NCBI GenBank assembly: GCA_004335635.1
Contig: QAXH01004231.1
Coordinates: forward strand, 22,148 to 43,884
Reading direction: 5' to 3'
Length of the DNA: 21,737 bases
DNA from: Chloromonas sp. AAM2
Lineage: Eukaryota > Chlorophyta > Chlorophyceae > Chlamydomonadales > Chlamydomonadaceae
In this document: positions 8,897-17,689 of the stretch, piece by piece
Position numbering within the stretch: position 1 is the first letter of the stretch
How the letters are laid out: every line of letters starts with the position of its first letter
Notes under the pieces: model-generated
What the model was told of the DNA's origin: nothing
Databases searched by the model: none
What the model saw: the letters and a program-made list of their open reading frames with translations, nothing else
Program-made: the position numbers and the translations under genes

Positions 8897-11468
8897 TTAC
8901 AAAACGCTCCGAGGTGATGCATGTGCTAGAATCCATTCGATGATGCGCTCCGTGCATTGCTGCATCTCAGGCCCTGTCAGCAACTCGTGATAGCCATCTG
9001 CAATGCAAGAGGACAGGCACACCGGAACCTTGGGGCACAGACTCCAATTACTTGCAAGCTCAGTCTGGCTGCTCTCACATGATGCTCTTTGGAGTGCAGA
9101 GTAGCACGCACCTTGCTGATACCTTGTGCTGAGTAGCACGCACCTTGCACATCCCTGAAGGTCTTATCCCGGCTGCTGGTGGCGGCCACAAGTCTCTTTG
9201 TGGCGTCTCGACTGGTACACCGGTCCTGTGAGCACAACACACAGGCAGATGCAAGGGGGCACTCGTGCTCCATCTTGACACAATCCCAAAAATGTAACGA
9301 CGATCTGCTGCTGGTAGCCCCAAATGCCAAAAAGATCGTGGGTAATCTGTAGGTTCTCCTCTTGCACTCCAGCTGTTGATCTGCCCATTTCTACACCTGT
9401 ACACCCGCAAGACTCAACCATAGGTCTAGCTGCTACAGCACCTTGCCTGAGGCATCTGACTCGGCCAAGCTGTGGATCTACTGTGTTGTATGGGCTTGCC
9501 TACAGCTTTATGCCTACAGCTTCCTGCCAACAGCCTGCGCGGCTCGTGAAACAGAATCAGAATCACGCAAGTACTTGGCAGTGCAGTGGGTTGGTAAGCG
9601 TTGAGCGCCGGCTCATGCCTGTGCTGAGCAGATGCTGTTTGGCCCCAAGCGGGACAATGTGCTCCAGAAGCTTGTGACCTGGCTCCTGGACCACTATCCG
9701 GGAGCCGCACCCCTGCCCAGCGCCCCAGTAACCCCTGCTCCAGCAACCACTGTGCCAGCTGCCGCTGCTCCAGCTACAGTCAACCCACATTTGTGCCATG
9801 TGCTGCATAGATGGGCAGTGTGAACTCCGCATAGCGCGGCTGCAGGGCTTGGAACGCCTGCAGCACCTGAGAGCCCGTGCGCACCGGCAGCAGATCGTGG
9901 AAAATCAATGGGTCGGCGAGGTACGTCTCAACCACCTGCAAACAGCACACAGCCTCAGGCTGAGTGCTGCACGTGCGTCCGTGCTATCACCATGCTCACA
10001 GACGCAGACTAAATGACACACAAGATCAGAACAGCTATCATAACCTAAGCTAGCCTTGCTTTAGCAGTGCTCATGGTAGCCCGTGGGCGTGAATCAGTAT
10101 GCTCTATGAATTGTGGACAGACTGAGAGGGTTGGTGATCAGGGGTGACATACAGGCTGTAGTTGGAGCTACACCCTCAGCCTACCTTAGGGTCTGAGCTC
10201 ATGTCCTCGGGCCGGACTGCTGGCACCATGCGCAGGCGCGGCAGCAGCCATCCCAGCCACCCAGACACCGGCGCCTGCATCCTGGGAAAACACACAGAGA
10301 CACACGTATGCTTTAAAATTGGATTGCTCCCATCCTATAGCGTGAACATGCACTCGACACACACGTTGTTGAATGTACTTCACTCCTGCAAGTCTTGGTG
10401 GCGAGTGCTAAACCTGACAGGTCAGAGGCTGATCCTAACAGCATCCCAGTCCATCAAGTACAAACAGCGCATGACCCAGATTGATACTGCTGCTTGTGCC
10501 GGCGCGCACAACAATCACTGTCCCATGCCTCATGGATTCAATCGTTCATGTTGTGCTGCCCCTTGGACCTCTTACTCCCGTGTGCTCAAAGCTTCACCTG
10601 AGTGCCATGGTCCATTCCACGTCAATGGCCGGCGAGTGCAGCACCATGCCTGTCCACATGCCCTGGTTCTTCAACACTGCATGGGCTGACACAAGGCCCC
10701 CCAGGGAGTGGCCCCCTATGAAAGTGGGGAGGTTGATCAGGCCCGGATGCAAGTCCCTGATCACTTCAACGTACTCGTACAAGTCTGACACCTGCCAAGG
10801 CAGAGATGACACGGATGGGGGAAGCTGTAGCCGGTGTTTGTCTCTGGGTTGGCGTGTGTGAGTGTGTATGCGTGCAGGCCTGGTTCACGGCTGGAATGGT
10901 GTCCGCACGTGTTCACACAACAGGCCCTGAAAGTGCACTGTTCCGTACTCTTGATTTGCTGATGCAGGACGAATGCTGGTTGCCAGCTCTGGACAGTCGA
11001 TGCTTGAGGACGGCATGTGGCTGTGCAAACCTTGGGCGTGTCTTGGTCATCTCTACACAACCTTGCTGCATGATGCTACCCCAGTCTCTGCACCTCACCA
11101 AGTCGTCAAAGCTCCAGATGACTGCGCGATCGTGCTGAGCGGTAGGTTCTGACAAGCCATGGCCGTGAGCATCATACGAGAAGACGGCACACCCTTTCTC
11201 TGCAATCATCTTGAACATCTGAGCGCAGGCAAGCCATGCATGAGCACAGGCAAGCAATTAAAGCACTGCTTTGTGCCACAAAACACAACCTTGTGGCATG
11301 CAGGGTCCTCACACGCACCGGTGCGTACCGACCAGCATGTTCTCCCATACCATGATGAAAGAACAACCTTGCCACGGGCTTGCTCGACGTCGGTATGTAT
11401 TGAACAGCGAATAGCGATTGCTTTCGACTATTGATGAACTTGCGTTGTGAGAACTGCACACCTGCCAT
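8897..11468 (-). CDS. Monoacylglycerol lipase-like alpha/beta hydrolase (MGL-B), paralogue of MGL-A
   Basis: Exons in transcript order: 11468-11319, 11218-11099, 10791-10598, 10281-10185, 9935-9789, 9225-9144, 8997-8897 (296 aa, a normal MGL length). Seen here: HHGMGEHAGRY (about 40-50), YDAHGHGLSEP, nucleophile GGHSLGG with Ser119, SPAIDVEW, HGTN joined across intron 5 to Asp237 (DRCTS), and GYHE with His267. All triad residues are present and every split codon rejoins in frame, so the gene looks intact despite a 563-nt intron 5 carrying a piece of MGL-A. ATG 11468 is the first ATG; two in-frame codons further upstream there is only a TTG. MGL-B matches MGL-A through the whole catalytic domain but with many substitutions, so the duplication is old. 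It lacks the Ala/Pro/Thr tail. It likely hydrolyses monoacylglycerol or related esters; this is inference from family. Confidence 0.86.
9099..9148 (-). repeat. Duplicated splice-donor segment in MGL-B
   Basis: The 18-mer GAGTAGCACGCACCTTGC occurs at 9099-9116 and 9131-9148 (+ strand). On the minus strand each copy reads CAAG|GTGCGTGC, so exon 6 has two identical donors 32 nt apart (introns starting at 9143 or 9111). The first keeps the frame into GYHE; the second shifts it. Confidence 0.8.
9573..9610 (+). repeat. Copy of MGL-A intron 5 sequence fused to the pseudo-exon
   Basis: ACTTGGCAGTGCAGTGG and the following GTTGGT...GAGC.CCGG resemble 4659-4694 in MGL-A intron 5, with a few mismatches and one inserted G. 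In MGL-A the two source segments are about 2.1 kb apart; here they abut. Confidence 0.6.
9611..9787 (+). repeat. Partial duplicate of the MGL-A last exon (pseudo-exon)
   Basis: By eye this segment matches 6844-7019 at all but about six positions, apart from a possible one-base gap. It includes the end of MGL-A intron 9 and its acceptor, the codons for MLFGP, WLLDHYPG and the first part of the Ala/Pro/Thr tail. Because intron sequence is included, it was copied from DNA rather than from spliced RNA. It is cut off after the first part of the tail and lies inside an MGL-B intron on the opposite strand, so it is not a gene. Confidence 0.9.
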
Positions 11469-11665
11469 TATCAATGGCTAAACGACTAACATGAAATCGC
11501 AGGGTGCGATTCAACACGACTCTTAGGCGTGTTCTCTCCCGATGCAAAACCTGCAGTTGTCCACGTCAGACCAGTCAGTTGCTCTACCTTTGGATTTGAA
11601 ATTGGATCCTTGTAATTAAGGTTGAGAACGGGGGTCAAAGGGAGTATCCGAGCAGGGTGTAAAGA

Positions 11666-11670
11666 TTACA
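11666..11670 (-). terminator. Candidate poly(A) signal of the MBOAT gene
   Basis: TTACA on the plus strand is TGTAA on the minus strand, 384 nt after the MBOAT stop codon. Confidence 0.3.
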
Positions 11671-11902
11671 CTGTTTAGTAGCCAACCGACATGGGTTCAA
11701 TGCCAAACAGTGGGTTGATTTCCAGAGGAACAGCTCTGCCTGTCATGCACGGGCGAATAGCGAGATGCTCATCTGATGCAACTGTGGAATGTCAGCCTGC
11801 CGAACTCGGCCCATGTAAATTGCGCCCTTGCGGCCAAGTTGCCCGTAGCAGCAACAATCTCCAGAGCATCAGAAAGACGCAGAAGACTTCGTGAACCTCA
11901 CA

Positions 11903-11918
11903 GGTGTGTGTGTGTGTT

Positions 11919-11960
<42 letters not shown>
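11903..11960. repeat. (TG)n microsatellite
   Basis: About 58 bp of TG dinucleotides, with two TTTG interruptions near 11917-11924. It lies within the probable 3' UTR of the MBOAT gene. Confidence 0.97.
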
Positions 11961-11961
<1 letters not shown>

Positions 11962-12053
11962 AACCACGAAGGTGCACATGTCAAACACGCAGCTTCCTGC
12001 TTAGAACTTGGCACATACCAAAAACAATCGATACAGAGAATCGCATGCATTGA

Positions 12054-15000
12054 TCACTCGCCGTGCATGGCTTTCTTATGGTTATCAGCCTCAAGCCACG
12101 TCCGTTCCTGTTCCCTCCATGCAAACATGAGTTGCACTGCACACCACAACACGCCCATCACGATCAAGGCGGTCACGGGTTGCCCCAGCACTTGCTGAAG
12201 AAGGGGTAAAAGTCCGTCTACGCCAACCACGAAGCCTACAAGGTTGGCTGACATCAGGCCCACCACGTTAAGCGCGCCTAGCAGAGCAGCTACATGTCGG
12301 AACCACAGTGACTGGGCATGCGGTGCCAGTGCACGGCTCCTGCCCAGCACCTTAATTGCCTGTGTGCAAAAAGTGCAAACAAGTGCATGCAAGAAAGCTA
12401 TTTGTGCACTGACAGCAACGCAACCGCAATCACATGACGTTTGGGCATGACATGCCTGAAGCATCAGCAGAACCACCAGATGCACGTCTGCAATTCACAA
12501 TCATCAGCAGAACTGCCGGTGAACATGCTCTTACTTGCCTTGTCCTTGGCCCATCAAACTAAATAACTGCGATTCCCGGCCTGCTTATTCGACTGTCTGC
12601 CTGACTTCAAGTGTGCGAGCAAGTCAATGGAATGCAACCCACCATTTCAGGTATGAAGGCGGCAGGCATGAGCAGGCCCCATGCGAGCATGCGCGGCTCC
12701 AGGTCATGCCACAGGGCCACGAACAGGAAGCATACCCACACATTGGCCCAGCGCCAGGCATGGCCACCCAGAGGAACGTACATGTAGCGCACCAGCCAAC
12801 GATTGTAGGACGAGTGCCAGCCTTGCCAGAAGCCCTGAACACGACACGACCGCCATGGTTTACGTACGCGCAAACCATATAACATGGCCACATGCATTAT
12901 TTGCAATCAAATGACCAGTGCACTAGGCCAACAGCTCGGTGCGACAGAGATTGCATGAGATCACATCCACATCCACATTCAACACCTGCTGCCAGTCCTT
13001 GCTAGGCAATCTTGAGTGACACAGTCCCTTGCTGGTGTCTGCCAGGCAAGGGCTAGCTGCGAGCAAATGCCGCATACCTGCACGTCATAGTTGTTGCACA
13101 CACAGCGCCGCATGTTCTCCGGTGCGTCCACACCGTCAGCCAGTGCAGCCGCACGGAAGAATCGCCAGATCACCAAAAACTGCAGTCATCAAGGACATGG
13201 GAGAGGCCTGTGACGTCAGAGTGAGAATAACGCCTGTGATCTGTCAACCCTGTGGCTACGTATCGCCGTCATGTTGTCGCATCAGGCACCTGCGGCCCAG
13301 AATCCACTCTGAGGCTCTCGTTGTGAAGCTGCACGCTGGAACACCGTGCACCTGCAGGGAAGGTCCGCCAAGGCGTCAAGGCGAAGGACTGCAATCTGGA
13401 AGGGTTTCCACGCTCCCATGACAATCGATTAATGTCAGCAGATATTCAACGGTCTCAAGATGTTGAGATGGCAAAGACAACCAGTGTAGAGTTTGGCAGA
13501 GACGGCTAACAGTTAATTCCGACAGAACGTTTCGTGGTGTTGCAGTGTCTTGACATGGTTTTCAATTTTCAGGCCCTTGTGGGCCTAACGAGGTTTGCGG
13601 ACAGGATAGCACCTCGAGGGGTGGCCACCATCATCAGTATGGCGGTGTGTCGCAATCCCCTTCACTTGCAAGTTGGACGGGTTGGAGCCCCTCCCCTCAT
13701 GTGAGAGGCATGGGTCAGGGTAAAGTATAGTATACACACACACATGCATGCATGATAATCATGTGTAATGATAATCCCAATTTTTTGGCAGCAGCAGTGC
13801 GTCAACTTTCTCAGACTCATCAACATCCAGCCCTGCTGAGCTGATTGTGCGGTACAATCGCGCTTGCTCTCATAATCAGATGCAATACAACCCCCTCATG
13901 CAATACATCCCTTGGTTCTCCATGAACAACACAACGAGACATAACGAGATTCTGATGAGGCTGACACCTTGTCATGCCCGACACCCCACCTTCAGCCACA
14001 TGAAGACGAGGACCCAAAAGCCGGTGTATGCGTAGTGCATCGGCTCAACCCTCAAGCCATGTGCCTGGAGCACCCCTCGGGTCAACAAGCCATGCTTGGC
14101 CATGGCGTTGAAGTACAAGGTGCGTGTCATACCCTCTAGGATTGTCAGGGAGAACAACCAACGCAGTATGTAGATGCCCACCTGCAAACGCAAGCACACA
14201 GCTCGTGTTGAAGCCTGGCAACGCAGTGTCGTGAAAGGATCTCAAACTGCAGTCTTGAAGGACGGGATTGCCAACAATATCTGCCAAGCATGTTTGCCAT
14301 CACTTTGAGGAGCAAAGGAGTCTTTACAAGTGTCTATGGGTGCAGTTCATGAGCTAGAATGGCGAATGCCCAGCACGTGCTTCAATCCTGCTTCTTACAA
14401 CACATGGCAGATGATGGTTCCCATGGACCTAATCCTCACACAAGCCTGTGAACCCCTAGGCTTCAGTCGCTCCTGAGTGAGCACTCTGCTTGCAGGAACA
14501 GGCGCTCACCTGCCTTGTATTCACGCGTGGTAGTGATGCGACTTGCAACGCCCAGCTGCTGTACGTCATGATGGGACCAGCGATGTACAACGGCGGGTAG
14601 AAGCAATACAGGCAGTACAGCTGCAGGTTGTTGAACGTGGCTGAATGCACCGCCATGTGCGTCTGCAGACATGATGGCAAGTATTTCAGTCTGTGTACTG
14701 TCTTCAGAGGCCCGTACCACAGGGCAGGTGTCACTTGCTAGAGTGACTCAAACTCACGGCATGACAGCAACGCCTCTTTTTGGGCACAAGATATTTCAGG
14801 CACACACTGCGGAGCAGGTGTCACTTGGTACGTAACTGCGGCATGAATCACTAGAGCCCAATAGTCGGGCAGTCTTCTGTGAGAGCCCACACAGCCGGTG
14901 TGACCCGATACAAATGCTGGACTTTTGAGCTCAATACTGAGGCAGTCTTCTGTAAGTGTCTTTCGTTGTCCCAACCCTCGCGTTGCCTCACATCGGAATA

Positions 15001-17383
15001 TTGAAGCCGGTGGGGCGAGGTTGAAACGTTTGGGAGCCAGGACGTAACCATTGCTTTCAACCAGCCTAATCAAATCTAATTGCAGAGCGGCCCCCAACAT
15101 TCCGATGCAAATCGACCGGCCCTGCCTTCCCTCTCCGTGCTGGTAAGTATGCAACATCGCTATGATGGAGCACTGAGCACTGAGTCCAATACTCGGACAG
15201 CCCTACCTTTCCTCCCCTTGCTGGCAATGGAGCCCTTGACCAGTGCATGTCCATAAAGTAGGACAGGCCCCGGAGCATGGCCAGGTTGTGGTAGATGTGC
15301 CACCGCAGCATGCCGCCGTGCCCGTCCATCCAGGACAAGTGTGGGCTGCGACATGCAGAGCACGGCAGTCGTACACAAGCTAAATGATAGCTATGGGTTG
15401 TATGTTATGGGGGGGAAACAGTGCAACTAGCCTCTCGGTGGTTTTTGCATGTTCCGAAAGGTCAGAATCCTTCCCTTGACTGAGTCATTAAGGCAGGTGT
15501 GCTTCAACTGTGGCTGCACGTGTCCGGGCATCGCACCTGAATTGCCCAAAGCTCAGACCGTTGTTGTGCCGGATGTAGACCAGGAGGCCGAGTTGTACTG
15601 CCCACATGACCAAAGGCCTGTGTGTGTGCATGCGCGGACACACAATCTTTGCACTGCGAGTAGATGAGGTTGTGTATGGGTACTTAAGCCAATGTCTGTT
15701 CGACTGTTCGTACGATACAGGTAAGAAAAGACGCTCGCTCACTCTACGGCTTGCAGGTGACAGCAGTGCAGCAGTGGCCGATGCACGAGCAAGCTTGTAC
15801 CCTAGCCTGGGAACTGTCCATGCATTCGTTTAGTACACAGTTCACGTAACCTTTTGTGCATGACCACACACTTTAGCCGTGCACGGCATTGCCCCTCATG
15901 TTGCACATGCATTGGTTGACAACACTGAGCATATTAGTAACTTTGTCATGAAACGCTGATGAAGTGCTTGCCTCTGGCCCTTACCCATAAGGTTTCCCCG
16001 CCAGCGGGTGGCTGAGGTAGAAGGTCCCACAGGCCAACAGCAAGGGCCATATGGCCTGCTTCCCATGCAAAACACCTGTAAAACTACCACAGCTTCGGGC
16101 TGCATCACAAGTCAGAGAGTGGGTACGTTTCTGCTGTCTGCTGCCTGATCTCCACCAAGGCAAGGATGCATGCCGTTGAAGGGCCTTGCATGCTGTTACG
16201 AATCCCATAGCCCCATGTAGCATAGTTTATCTGCATTCAAACCTCCCCGACAGAAGTTGGCGTGCATGTTCCGCCCTGCCAGTGCTTTAGCACGTCTCAC
16301 AAGAAAGCCACTCGAAGCAGCATGGCTTAATCACCTATCAAACCTCCTCCACTTGAGTTGGAACGCATGGACCGTCCTGCCACATGCCGCCACTGCCTTC
16401 TCACCTAGGAATGCCAAGGACAGGATCAGACAGGTCGATCGCCATGCTCTATGACCCGCACATCGAGCCTGCACGGTGGCAGCACCAAGTATCACGCATT
16501 TCTCATGGCTGACGTGTTTCATGACGTAACAACTGTGATCACAATGTTACAACGCAAGTGCCTCTGTCATGACAATGTTGCACATAGCAGCCTGTACCCA
16601 GGTCACCAATCTAGTGGCGTGCAATGCGCCATGAGCGCAAGCACATCGGACACACGGGGCTTGTGCATGGCGTGCAACCCCCACAAGACCACAAGCTGTG
16701 GTAAACACAAGTCGAGCACAATCTGTAGCAGACATGCACTGTGGCAAGACATATGGTGGGATGCGACTTCCGCTGGGACGTGGTATTGAGGTATTGATGT
16801 GTGCGATGCCTTGACCTTAACGTCGCAAGGTGTATGTTTGCTGTTAACATGATATTCAGAACATTCCACGCACCAGGTACGACACAGCGACGTATGCCAG
16901 CATGCCCAATGCCAGCAGCCCCAGATTTGCCCTAAATTCCCTCCATTGCACGTCCGAAATGTCCCTTGGGAGACTGAGAAAGTCCTGTACGGATGTGGCT
17001 ATGTTTTGAAGACCTGGCACTGAGCTTGCCCAGTCCAAGAACCTCTCCACCACACCAGCCTTGCTGGCATGCTGGGGCAAGTGCTGCTTCAGCACTTGCT
17101 GCAGGTCTGGATGGTAGCGATTGATGTGGCCTGGGTTGATGTCTACAACGTTGGACAGACGTGCTGGGAGGGCGGAACTGTCTGCAGCTTTCAAGATGGC
17201 TGGTATAGCCTTGGATGAGAACTGGAAGCACTGTTTGCACACTGCACAAGTCGAGATTGCCACAACCTGCAACAGAGCAGTTTGAATGGTTATTGCATGG
17301 CCAAGCTGCTGGTACAAACATTTGCATGCATGGGAACTCACTGCCAAGTACAAGCTGATCTCTGAAGCAGAAGCACGGTGCAT
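12054..17383 (-). CDS. GUP1/HHAT-like membrane-bound O-acyltransferase (MBOAT), 11 exons
   Basis: Exons in transcript order: 17383-17342, 17266-16874, 16468-16405, 16075-15985, 15617-15537, 15345-15207, 14662-14510, 14181-13990, 13179-13078, 12834-12643, 12359-12054 (584 aa; yeast GUP1 is about 560). MBOATs are multi-pass ER enzymes that transfer acyl chains. Yeast GUP1 remodels GPI anchors and HHAT palmitoylates Hedgehog; the algal substrate is unknown. Seen here: TM1 after SEISLYLA; SDVQWREFRANL (about 118-129); LHG (169-171); LRWHIYHN and MDMHW; PLYIAGPI (294-301); WRFFR (390-394) and PENMRRC (405-411); GFWQGWHSSYNRW (420-432); PLGG; the likely catalytic His462 in ALWHD; SANLVGF. Exons 3 and 5 were found by phase and by matching the family's spacing. 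An N-terminal extension is possible because the frame is open, without ATG, up to a stop at 17585-17587. Confidence 0.85.
13605..13735 (+). repeat. SINE-like repeat, copy 1 (tRNA-like head)
   Basis: Contains CATCATCAGT (13629-13638) and, 42 nt further on, GGTTGGAGCCCCTCCC followed by CTCATGTGAGA. The second copy near 21340-21460 shares both blocks. GGTTGGAGCCC resembles a Pol III B box (GGTTCGANTCC). It lies in MBOAT intron 8. Boundaries are approximate. Confidence 0.4.
13735..13755. repeat. Short CA and ATGC microsatellite
   Basis: ACACACACAC followed by ATGCATGCATG, just after the SINE-like repeat and within MBOAT intron 8. Such simple runs are often found at the 3' end of short retroelements. 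Confidence 0.6.
15120..15224 (-). repeat. Degenerate 81-bp tandem duplication at the MBOAT exon 6 donor
   Basis: CCCTACCTTTCCTCCCCTTG (from 15201) and CCCTGCCTTCCCTCTCCGTG (from 15120) are diverged copies with an 81-nt offset. On the minus strand they read LPARGGK|GT and LPARRGK|GC. The frame stays open between them, so a second, GC-type donor exists 27 codons downstream of the one used here. Confidence 0.55.
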
Positions 17384-17689
17384 GGCGTTGATGAGGTCTA
17401 CTAGAGCTTCTGGTCTGAATCTTGAGCGTTGAGGGAATCTGAGTCTTGGAGTGAAAACGCTCGGTTCTGTGAAAACGCTGTGGAATTCCTGCGAGTTACT
17501 CGAAAGGAAGGTGAGCTGAAACCGGTTGTTAGAGAGGATCGCCAGTCGCTCGCAGTCGCTATTAATCTTGACGAACCATCGGGCTCACATTCTTCAACAT
17601 CGGTTGACATTACGACTTCCGGATTTGCCGACATTGCTTTGATCGCATACTCACCGCAAACTCAACTTGATACACTGTCGATAGTCACT
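17384..17689. other. Divergent promoter region between MBOAT and glucokinase
   Basis: About 306 bp separate the two ATGs, which point away from each other, so both promoters must overlap here or lie in the 5' UTRs. Minus-strand frames run open through it (see findings). No TATA box or known operator is evident. Confidence 0.5.

Larger units (their letters stand above)
9226..9788 (-). other. Intron 5 of MGL-B, containing inverted MGL-A sequence
   Basis: The donor GTGGGT (9788-9783, minus strand) follows the HGTN codons and the acceptor CTCACAG ends at 9226 before GACCGG. Phase 0, 563 nt. It falls immediately before the catalytic Asp codon, where MGL-A is uninterrupted. Nearly a third of it is MGL-A-derived sequence in antisense. 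Confidence 0.75.
11469..12053. other. Intergenic region: MBOAT 3' UTR and MGL-B promoter
   Basis: No gene is seen. On the minus strand it is downstream of the MBOAT stop and upstream of the MGL-B start. It contains a TG microsatellite (11903-11960) and a minus-strand TGTAA at 11670-11666. Confidence 0.5.

Noticed and set aside
9632..9823. Plus-strand open frame resembling the MGL-A C-terminus
   Set aside because: It is a truncated duplicate of one exon lying inside an MGL-B intron, with no catalytic part and no upstream exons.
11903..11960. Possible functional Z-DNA or coding TG run
   Set aside because: It is a plain dinucleotide microsatellite in a 3' UTR or intergenic region; open frames across it are artefacts of the repeat.
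14738..15157. Minus-strand 139-codon open frame in MBOAT intron 6
   Set aside because: It has no match to the MBOAT fold, is repeat-rich, and the flanking exons join in phase (AAG|ACG) without it.
17429..17689. Extended N-terminus for the glucokinase
   Set aside because: The frame is open upstream but begins at TTG; the first ATG (17690) starts an acid-free transit peptide of normal length, while the upstream part is Glu/Asp-rich.
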